Below, piece by piece: positions 25,401 through 33,500 of a stretch of DNA of 64,000 nt; the first letter of the stretch is position 1, and each line of letters opens with the position of its first letter. Source of the DNA: Linanthus parryae. Taxonomy: Eukaryota > Streptophyta > Magnoliopsida > Ericales > Polemoniaceae. The translations under genes were made by a program, and so were the position numbers. The notes beneath the pieces are model-generated. The model worked only from the letters and a program-made list of their open reading frames with translations. It did no database searches and was not told the origin of the DNA. The stretch spans positions 145,167,368 through 145,231,367 of the forward strand of contig JALGPY010000001.1 in the NCBI GenBank assembly GCA_023055425.1, read 5' to 3'.

Positions 25401-28400
25401 GTAATTATCTCCGGAAATTGCCTAAGTATAGAACCGACAGTACTACAGTCGGTTTTCCTGTACAAGAACCGACCTTTCTACAATCGGTTCTTCATAACCG
25501 ATATTGAAACTATCGATTTTCAAAGGGGTTGGAAAAATTGAAAACCGACAGTACTACTGTCGGTTTTGGCCTTCAAGAACCGACGGTAGTACTGTCGGTT
25601 TTAAAAAGAGTCTATATTGGTATTTCTTCCCCAGTAGGGGTTTCATCCGTTTTTGTCGGCCCAAAGACGGCCAGTTTTGTGAAAAACTCAGTCGGCTTGT
25701 GAACAAGATTAAAAATAAAATGGTAAAAAGAATTGGCATGGCAGTGAGAAGAAGTCATTTTCGTTCGAAGCAACAGTGAGAAGGGATGACAACTTTGGTT
25801 CAATTAGTTATTATTTACAGCACATGCTTGGTCTTATTGGAGCCGTATGCGACAATATTAGTGAGTAATCAAAAACAATTAATTTGAAATAAAAATCCTA
25901 AATAACATGCTCAAATAAGGATAAATTGCAAAATCATTACCCCATACTATCTTCAATATTAGTAATTAACATAAAGAGTTATCCAAATTAGCTAACTACT
26001 CCGATGTTTCAAAAAAAATATTACATGTGACCGACTTTGTATTACGGATTCAATAGGCTCTCAAAGATGCAATATATTCCTTATATTTGTTATCTGATGC
26101 AATATATGTATCAAGATTTACGTGTATCACTGGGGAAATAATAATTTCTCATTAATTTCTTTTATACAAGTCGTCATGACTTAGCAATCTCGAACACCAT
26201 TGGAAAATGCAATTGCATGATTTTCTGTTCCCTAAAATTGAACAAGTAAATTAATTCATACATCTATTATTTTAGCATCTATCTCTACTAATATAATATG
26301 CGAGGAGTTTTGGTGAAACTTCTGATATTCTAATAGTGTGCATTTATTTCTGCAGTTATACTACTTCATAATGTCAAACGTGAAAGTCATGATGGGTCAA
26401 ACAGGGAAGAACTAAAATGGCATTGTTTTGTGGTTGCGCTGCAGGTGCAGGAGCTTTGTTTCAGGTGGAAGAATGGCACTGGATTTTTCTGATAGGGTAA
26501 AGAGGGACGTGTCGAGAATGGGAGAGATGGGAACTGGTCTCGATGGTGTTAAGGTTTATTAAAGGTCGATCTGCTGACATGACAAGAAAAGAGAGAAAAG
26601 AGAAGAGAGTGTGGTTCGTAAAGAATAACTAGATTTTGACCTAGCACATTGAGCCTTGTTTAATATTATGTATTTGATAACAGTGATGATACAAAAGTCA
26701 TGTGGAAATATCCTGAATTGTACATAGAAGTCAAACTATAGGTACCTAAGTGATTGGGCCAAAACCAACTAATTTTCCTAGCACCACTTGACATTCAATA
26801 CATTAAAAATACAATTATTACTGATAGCTACAATTGACAGCAGTTACGGGGCACACTCTGTGCCTGTTCACAGTGCATGCCGTGTAAGTTCTTCATTGAT
26901 TATCAGAGACTCAAACTTAAGGTAGAGACCGACTACTTGTCTAAACAGATGAAATCAACTTGAGAGTAAACAACTCGTATTTGAATTATGCCAAGAATTA
27001 TTGAAAGATATGAAAATTGTTAACGGCGACTCAGTGTGTGGATGTCGGATGATAGTAAAATATGGATGGAACCCTTCAGCTTAGCATCAAGGAAAGAGCA
27101 AGGCTACCTTAAATCTTTGTTATTAATCACATAGGAGGCAGGCTCCATCTGCCACTTTGCTGCATTGTTTCCAAGCAATGAGGCTTGATCACTAACAACG
27201 GAGTGGGAAGGCAAGCTTTGAAAGCTACCACTTCCGCCGTTACTCCCACTAGCATTACGCGACATTGCAGTTGACAGTGTCTGAGAAGTAGATTGAGATT
27301 CCACAGGCTTTCTTGAACGATTACGGCCTCTGTTCATGTGCCGTTCACAGTATTTGGAGTCGGGATACGCATCCCTCGAACACCTCCACTTTTTTCCATC
27401 CGTCCTCCGGCACCTACCAGGCTCCGGATCTATTTTCTTTCCAAAATAAGAACAATAGCCCACTGCCAAAAAAAAGTAACACAAAATGAATAGAGACTAT
27501 AATTTTGGCCACCGAGTTATCTAAACAACATCCATTATACAAAACTTATCGCAATGAAAAAGGATGCATCCAGCTTAACAAAATCCACCTAACGTGTTGC
27601 ATTTTCAAATAATTACTACTAGTACTAAACATAACATGTGCAGAGATAAGAAAAGGTGGGAATTTCAATTGATTGTGGTCACACGCTAAAAAATATCCAC
27701 AAAAGAAACTTCATAACTTTCTATATCAAGAGTTACATTTCTTGCAATGTCATCATCAATAAAGAGCTAGAAAACTTGCAGCTGAGCGAGTAGTCGTAAG
27801 ATGAAAACAAGTATAGAATTAAACAGGCATAAATAAATGAATAGATAACTACAATTTTGGCAACTGAGTCATCTAAACAAAGTCCATTATATAAAACTTA
27901 TCACAGTGAAAAAGGATTCATCCAGCTTAACAAAGTCCACCTGAAGTGTTGCATCTTCAAATAATTACTAAACATAACATGTGTGAAAATAAGCAAAGGT
28001 TTAATTGATTGTGGTCACACGCTACGAAATATCCACAAAAGGAACTTGATAACTTTCTATATCAAGAGTTTCATCAATAAAGAGCTGAGCGAGTCGTAAG
28101 ATCTAAGGAAGCTATTCTCAGAAGCTTATCTGAGACCAAGGCAAGTATACAAGTAAAGAGACCTAAATAAAAGAAAAAAGGAGCATACAGTGTACGGCAA
28201 CCAAAAGCTGCAACAGAGAGACTCAAACAACAAGTCTCTCTTCCAATCAAATCAGAAAACACAGTAAAACGAAACTCTCTAGGTCAAATTAAAAAGTTGC
28301 AAATCGATCTGAAAAAAAGTGTTTTGCAGATGCTTACAGCTCGATTGATGGAAGAACCTCGCCGAAATCGACTCGAAGCTGCGCTGGATCGGGACGAGGA

Positions 28401-28542
28401 GGTCCGGCGGGACAGAGAGTCCGGCGACTAAATACTTGTATATCAGCGCTTGGTGCTCCAGCTCCTGCCACTGCTCCACCGTGAACGGCGGCCGTAGCCC
28501 CATCCCCGGCGCCGCCACCGTCACCGTCGACGCCGCACTCAT
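16498..28542 (-). CDS. GRF: GROWTH-REGULATING FACTOR (GRF) transcription factor, 3 coding exons, 357 aa
   Basis: Coding exons in transcript order are 28542-28338, 27462-27108 and 17011-16498; all junctions are GT-AG and in frame. Exon 1 starts MSAASTV and carries the QLQ domain (residues about 19-53, [13 protein letters not shown]), known to bind GIF co-activators. The exon 1-2 join gives [10 protein letters not shown]. Exon 2 begins the WRC DNA-binding domain (about 78-121): [17 protein letters not shown] with the C-x9-C-x10-C-x2-H zinc ligands, then [15 protein letters not shown]. Exon 3 holds [13 protein letters not shown] and a C-terminal block [11 protein letters not shown] and [13 protein letters not shown] typical of the family. 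It is predicted to be nuclear and to promote cell proliferation in organs. A stop directly after FDYLVG ends the ORF; a downstream alternative exon is possible. The second intron is about 10 kb and full of transposons. Which GRF subgroup it belongs to needs a tree. Confidence 0.93.
17346..17386. repeat. 41-bp direct repeat, copy 1 (candidate start of 3' LTR remnant)
   Basis: This repeat matches 19417-19457 with one mismatch (ACATAAATAATAATTCTGAC at its left end). On the minus strand it follows the pol stop and a purine-rich tract, where the 3' LTR of the Copia element would begin. The other copy would then mark the 5' LTR start. Confidence 0.6.
17365..18613 (-). pseudogene. Ty1/Copia pol fragment (RT and RNase H)
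   Basis: The minus strand reads [14 protein letters not shown], then [20 protein letters not shown], a YLDDIVITG catalytic block (YLDD in place of the usual YVDD), [28 protein letters not shown], then the RNase H part [20 protein letters not shown] and the tail [16 protein letters not shown]. Several frameshifts break it. Gag, protease, integrase and the first part of RT are missing. At 18614 it abuts GTTTTAAAAACCGGACCGG-type sequence that looks like another repeat. It lies in the GRF intron in the same orientation as the gene. Confidence 0.9.
18614..19457. repeat. CCGGTT-rich repeat block and second 41-bp repeat copy
   Basis: From 18614 to 18780 the sequence is packed with ACCGG/CCGGT motifs, a composition I associate with hAT-type MITEs, but I could not find both ends. 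The rest to 19416 is AT-rich without a gene. 19417-19457 is the second copy of the 41-bp direct repeat that brackets the Copia fragment. Confidence 0.45.
20507..20775. mobile_element. Stowaway-type (Tc1/Mariner) MITE, 269 bp
   Basis: Starts CTCCCTCCGTCCCGCAAAGA and ends with its near-perfect inverse (CTTTGCGGGACCGAGGGAG). TA dinucleotides lie directly outside both ends (20505-20506 and 20776-20777). The CTCCCTCCGTCC terminus and TA target are diagnostic of Stowaway MITEs. Confidence 0.93.
24337..25739 (-). pseudogene. PMEI/invertase-inhibitor-like pseudogene split by a MITE
   Basis: The minus strand opens at 25739 with [17 protein letters not shown], a signal-peptide-like start parallel to the intact gene at 48 kb. 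After 16 codons it is cut by an 832-bp element. The other side (24847 down to 24337) aligns with the body of the intact gene: matches to its AGTGTCATCTATCAAGTCGG, CATCTATTGGCCTGCTTGGA and GTTATGTCACTGCC segments are evident. Further small insertions and frame breaks make it dead. It lies within GRF intron 2, same strand. Confidence 0.8.
24858..25689. mobile_element. 832-bp Mutator-like MITE with palindrome array
   Basis: Ends are inverted repeats of about 110 bp starting GAGTTTTTCACAAAA, sharing CTGGGGAAGAAATAC and AATATAGACTC. AGTCGGCTTG flanks it on both sides (24848-24857 and 25690-25699), a 10-bp target-site duplication inside a PMEI-like pseudogene. The interior holds repeated AACCGACAGTACTACTGTCG-type palindromes and two copies of a segment of about 60 bp containing CGACCTCGCCGGTACAAGGA (about 25306 and 25367). 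No transposase is encoded; open frames inside are repeat artefacts. Confidence 0.85.
27299..27320 (-). promoter_or_regulatory. miR396 target site in the GRF WRC exon
   Basis: The minus-strand mRNA here codes for NRSRKPVE and contains CGTTCAAGAAAGCCTGTGG, the conserved miR396 complementary site of plant GRF mRNAs. The one extra base typical of GRF sites is present as a bulge relative to miR396. Family knowledge says miR396 cleaves or represses GRF transcripts in maturing tissue. The pairing is visible; regulation itself is inferred. Confidence 0.92.
27463..28337 (-). other. GRF intron 1 with internal tandem duplication
   Basis: The intron joins exon 1 (ending in the first base of Leu) to the WRC exon. 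It contains two direct copies of a segment of about 250-300 bp (about 27484-27760 and 27830-28075), marked by GTTGCATTTTCAAATAATTAC and its variant. No coding potential is seen. Confidence 0.8.
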
Positions 28543-28720
28543 TTCCTCCTCCGTAGAAGCTGATTCTTCACTTGAAACGATAAGCTGCAAAAAAGCGTGT
28601 AAATGACCGGAACGGAACATATAGAAATCGAGATATGCGAATCGGAAGGGAGTGAGAGAGATGAGGAGTTACCTAGAGAGAGGAAGAGGTAGGGTTTGGA
28701 GGCTTCGAGCATGGCTTTTC
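28339..28720 (-). other. GRF 5' UTR with an 88-bp intron and a 14-codon uORF
   Basis: A donor (CTCTAG|GTAACT) at 28672 and acceptor (TTTTTTGCAG) at 28585 predict an 88-bp 5'-UTR intron. An upstream ATG at 28712 opens MLEASKPYLFLSL and, across the splice, ends at AYRFK-stop, before the main ATG at 28542. The frame leading into MSAAST has a stop at the splice junction, which supports 28542 as the start. The CDS part of exon 1 overlaps the lower end of this span. Confidence 0.5.
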
Positions 28721-28904
28721 CTTATGTGTGAGAGAGAAGAGTGGAAGAAGTACTGTTTGTTTTCTGTGTGGGGGCTCCAAGGGTTTCTGATTTTGGTTGG
28801 CATTAGAAGGACATAATAAGAGATGTTTAGCTTTTGCCCTATGTGTGAGTGATGGGGGATTATTCAAATAAACACATAACGGTCAATTAAAATGAATTTT
28901 GATA

Positions 28905-29160
28905 CCAGTCCGTTCCAGTTCTTCCTTCCCATCTTACTTTTTTTGACTCGTATCTGGGTCACTTTGACCGGGTGATTTAAATAGGAAAATAATGCAATTT
29001 TTGATAATTTTTTCACCATATTATAGAGCACCTTTTACTCTACAACACCATGAAAATTATCAAAAAATTGCATCGATTTGTTATTCAAATCACCGGGTCA
29101 AAGTGACCCAGTGAATAGTGACAAAAGTCAAATTGGGAAGAAAGAGCTGGGACAGAATGG
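28905..29160. mobile_element. Mariner-type MITE, 256 bp (family copy 1)
   Basis: Ends CCAGTCCGTTCCAG and, inverted, CCATTCTGTCCCAG, with TA directly outside both ends (28903-28904 and 29161-29162). Arms of about 120 bp include GGGTCACTTTGACC. A second family member lies at 59454-59686. It sits just upstream of the GRF transcription unit. Confidence 0.85.
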
Positions 29161-29162
29161 TA

Positions 29163-30288
29163 CCTGATAAGGTGGGGTGTCTAGACAGAAAGTCATTGTT
29201 TACTTTAGGAAGTTCATTTTGACTGACTAATTTAACATAAAGATTGGTTTGTTTGGGAGGGACAGGTAGGTTCATCCCAATTTTAAATTGACTTTTTTGG
29301 AGTTTGGGAAAAGTCAGTGACCGACTGGTGAGTAGTGGTGGCCGGATGATCGTCATTGGGGAGGGATTTGGCCGGCGCATGGGCTGATTTTGGCCGGTGG
29401 ACGGTTAAGTCCCACCAATGCCCGACTAGAAAAGAAAGTGGTTTTTGGTGCATGTGGAGGGAAGAAGAGAGACAGAGAGTTTGTCACGGCGCGAGCAGAT
29501 TACTATGCTAACAACTTCTTTATTCGTATCACCAGATAAAAATGGTTAAGCATCTATGGTGCTACTAGTAACTCGCAAGGTTTACTCTACACTAAACATC
29601 TAATCGACAATATATCGATGTAGGATGGGATATTACGATCCCCCACCTTATATACTCGATATCCTCGTCAAGTATGCTCATCCATGTATCTCCGTTGGCA
29701 GGTGCGCTTACCACGGATCCCTTACGAGATTGGGGTTTGCTCTGATATCATTTGTAACAGCTCGAGCGGATTACCCTCCCAGCAAATTCTCTATCCGTAC
29801 CACCGAAAAATGCTGACGACTTGAAGGTGATAGTAATAACCCGCAATGTTTACTATAAACTTACTCCGTTTTGCAAGAAAGTTCATATTTTAACTTTTAT
29901 CACTATTCACCATGTCACTTTTACTCGGTGATTTTATTAATAAAACCATGCAAGAATCCGGTAACCGTTTCATGAAAGCATAACTTTTATACCATGAAAA
30001 ACCTTGAAGGTTCTGTAGAAAAACGCATAGAAGAGGGAGAGATGAAGAGGCTTTACTATATTGATATGAATATTTACTGCCGAACTTAACCCTAATATAT
30101 ACAGAGTTATCTAAAAGTTAGATTGGAAAGCTAATAATCCAACGGGTGGATGACTAGAGTTTCTTTGCTTAAAACAGGAAAGATGAAAATGCCTTACAAT
30201 AGATATGGGCTTACAAGAAACATATTGGCCTTGAGGATAGAATTAGGCTAAAGCTGAGTTGAGCTTGTAATAATATGTGATCTGCTAA
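29163..30288. other. Intergenic between GRF promoter region and CACTA element
   Basis: No gene was recognised. The related phrases at about 29510-29600 and 29755-29860 (GCGAGCAGATTAC and GAGCGGATTACC, each followed by a CCGCAA/CTCGCAA-GTTTACT block) suggest an internal duplication or a decayed repeat. Confidence 0.45.
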
Positions 30289-30920
30289 CACTACTAGAAA
30301 TTTACTCGAAACTACCAAAAAAAAATCAATTTTCGGGTGGCAATAATTCTTTTGCCGTATATGCTATCATATATAGCAAGAATAATTTTCCCACTTAAAA
30401 CATCTAAAACGGCAGGAATATGCTAATTCCGCATATATTTCATCAAAAAATGTACTTATAGTGGCAATAATAATTTTTCCGCTTAAAAAATCTAAAACAG
30501 CAAGAAAAAATTATCATTATTGGCGAATATTTTTCTCGCCACATATAGTATATAACATAAACATAAAGAGATCTTTTAACTCCATTAAAGATGATCATAT
30601 ACGGTAAAAATTTCTTACCGAAAATTAAGTCTATACACGTCAATATTATTTCTTTTAACTTTGGAGCCAAAATTGGGTAAAAAAAATTTTAATTGCCCGT
30701 CCAAAATGAAAGTCACGTGTGGCTTAAATCTCTGCCCTCCCTTTAATTTGAAGATGTAATCTTGGCCATCAATTAAAACACTACCTTTATAAAAAAAAAA
30801 AGTTATGATCTTCATCCCCAACCCACTCTCGATCCCCAACCCACTATCTCTGATCTTCTCCGACCAGCCGACCTTCACCTCAGCCATCGTCGCCACCATC
30901 TTCTTCACCTTCAGCCATAA

Positions 30921-31199
30921 TGTTAAATGAAGTTATGTCATTTGTCTTTAATCATGTCTTTGGGGGTCTATATGTCATTTCCTTAAGTTGTGTTGCTCTT
31001 TGGGTCATTATGTAATAACACCTTATGAGGTGTTTGTCTAATATCCAACGGTTCAGTTCCTTTGTATTTATTCATCGTAACCCAAAGATTAGGGTTAGGA
31101 CGGTTGTATCCTCTCACATTCTTCTAATGGAAATTCATGTTTCTTTTTACCTCTAATCACTCTTTCTCTTTACAGTCTTTGATTTATGTGAATCTTTCA
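30921..31199 (+). repeat. 5' LTR of the Copia element
   Basis: 279 bp, starts TGTTAAATG and ends CA. It matches the 284-bp 3' LTR along its whole length with scattered differences. Confidence 0.92.
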
Positions 31200-31212
31200 T
31201 GGTATCAGAGCC
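31200..31212 (+). promoter_or_regulatory. Primer binding site, initiator Met tRNA
   Basis: TGGTATCAGAGCC directly after the 5' LTR is the standard Copia minus-strand primer site. Confidence 0.93.
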
Positions 31213-31226
31213 ATGTTCTGGTCTCT

Positions 31227-32217
31227 GATGCTCTCAATCTCAAACCGTCCTTCACTGAATCAATTACTAGTATTGCATCATCTCACCCAACAAATCCCTT
31301 GTTTCTTACTTCAAATATCAATAACCCTGTGTCGTTCAAACTGGATGGCACGAAATTTGTTCTATGGCGACATCAGATCTCAGCTATATTTCGCACACAG
31401 AGCCTCTTTGGCTATTTTGACAACTCATTTCCTAGTCTACTGGAGAAACTTCCGGCGACTGGTGACTCTACAGATCCAGAAGACAACCTAGCCTACTCTG
31501 CATGGGTGATCCAAGATCAGGCAATTCTCACCCTTCTCAACGTCACTCTCTTCGAAGAAGCCCTCACTCATGTCATCGGCCTCCTTGATTCAAAGTTAGT
31601 TTGGTTAGCGCTTGAGCGCAGGTATGCATCTCTAACTCTATCCAACATCTTACAGTTAAAAACTGATTTGAAACTATCAAGAAACAAGGTGATTCAATTG
31701 ATGTGTATATGCAAAAACTAAAAGGTCTTAAGGATAAGTTAGTTGCTGCTGGTTCTACTGTTGATGATGAGGATATGCTCCTATTTATCTTGAATGGTCT
31801 TCCTCCTGAATCTAATCCCTTTCGGTCTTTCTATTAGAACCTGAGGTTAACCTCTCGGTCTCGAGTAACTTCATGTTCTTCTAAAAGGGGAAGAGCATAT
31901 GCTCGTAACCCAGTCTCTGTCAAGTGATCATGTTAATCCTACTGCATTTACTGCTCACACAAATCATCCATTTCCTCAAATTCAAAACCCTAATTCTAAC
32001 TTCAGCACAGTAAGGGGTTACCACATAGGTTTATCTCGTGGTCGAGGCAATACTAATTATAGAGGAAGATTCTCTAATTCTCGAGGAGGTTCAATGGATA
32101 TAATCGTTGTGGTCAAAGAAATGGTAATGGTGACAGAGGTAGGCACAACTCCTCTTATTCTTCTGCTCCAGTGACATGTCAAATTTGTGGTAATGACTAC
32201 CACAGTGTTCTTGATTG
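31227..32217 (+). pseudogene. Copia gag, broken
   Basis: Recognisable gag: NNPVSFKLDGTKFVLWRHQI, YSAWVIQDQAIL, WLALERRYASLTLSNILQLK, then an Arg/Gly/Asn-rich stretch and the zinc knuckle CQICGNDYHSVLDC. Stops and frameshifts near 31720, 31840 and 32090 split the frame. It ends where a solo LTR is inserted, immediately after the zinc knuckle. Confidence 0.88.
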
Positions 32218-33500
32218 TGAAGAGATGCGAATCCCTGGACTAGTTCGATTGCATGTCTGCTATACCGATTAAAATTTTGTTCATTTATCAACAAGAACGT
32301 CATAACCCTACTAGGCGAAATTAGGGTTCATACCTGCGTCCTAGCTAGTTGATGTAGGTCTGAATCACACTGGATCTTCTCCCGTATTACGGAATTTCCT
32401 CCTGGATGCAAGTTTGGGCTTGCTGCTTCCAGAATCCTTCTTGGCCTCCAGACGAGTTGCTCTCACTCTCGAAACCCTAGATTTCAGTGTGTATCTGAAG
32501 CATACGAATTCTGAAGACTAAGGACACTTATATAGGCTACGGGAGGGACCTGGAGGAGAAAATACAAATCCGTCTCCTAACTTTATTAGGACTTCTGGTT
32601 CCATCCGAACCTAGTCTGAATAAAGTTAATAACAGTTAGTACCACTAAAAACTGTTATTGCACTCCTGTTCATATTCTCAAAAACTAATATTTCGAGCTC
32701 CTGTTATTAAATACTTATTATCTCCCCATGTTAAGATTACAGATCCGTCGATTAAATTAATTACTGACTAATTCATTTAATCGACATCTTCCCAATTCCT
32801 TGATACTTACCACTTAACTTATTTGATATGTCCAGATTACCTAGTAATCTACATGCATGGTTTGACATAATCAAAACTTATAAACTTCATAAAGGGAATA
32901 TCATCAATCCCATAACGGGACATGGATTCCTTCGATATATCAATTTACACCATGGATTCAATAGTGTCACCCAACTCATCGAGGCTATTGACTCCATAGG
33001 AATCTCACTTACTTGACTTGTCAAAGCAATAACTACTAAATACATGTGCACTTTTACTATCTAAGGATTAAGAGCATAAGTAATCATAATAACCATGAGA
33101 CATAGCTTGTCTTATTATGTCAGTAAAAAGACAATGATCTCTACTTGGTCATGTTCAATATGCACAAAGTATACTAGCACATTGAGTTGAAACTATAGTA
33201 TGAACTATATTGTTTCTTGTAGCCAAGACAGGCTTACTAAAACAATGTGCTACAATCGTTCCGATGGTTTGTCCAATTCCATCTAGATTGTGAACTCACA
33301 ACTTTCATTCCACAAAAACCAAAGATAAGATCTTCGGTGTGTAAGCTATACTCTACACACCATATCTTCTACTATGCAGAACAATAGACAACTATGCACA
33401 ATAATAATATAATGCAAAAACATTGCCCAAAACCATTCTTATAAATAACAAATTCATATAATCCAATACAAAATCATGACTTTTAGTATTCAATCCAACA
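32218..33500 (-). mobile_element. Solo LTR (Copia-like, 1283 bp) nested in Copia gag
   Basis: On the minus strand it starts TGTTGGATTGAATAC and ends CTCTTCA, so TG...CA. It is flanked by GATTG at 32213-32217 and 33501-33505. It separates the zinc-knuckle CQICG...LDC from its continuation WHRMDTTYQGKKPP. A minus-strand TATATAAG near 32530-32537 fits an LTR promoter. There is no internal region, so it is a solo LTR left by recombination. Confidence 0.9.

Larger units (their letters stand above)
17012..27107 (-). other. GRF intron 2, about 10.1 kb, transposon-rich
   Basis: The donor is at 27107 (TTAAG|GTAGCC) and the acceptor TGTAG ends at 17012. Inside lie a Copia fragment (17.4-18.6 kb), a Stowaway MITE (20.5 kb) and a PMEI-like pseudogene carrying a MITE (24.3-25.7 kb). 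The stretches 19458-20504 and 20778-24336 hold only short tandem duplications, for example about 22377-22436 and the pair 23485-23640 / 23720-23885. No host gene is evident in 25740-27107. Confidence 0.85.
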
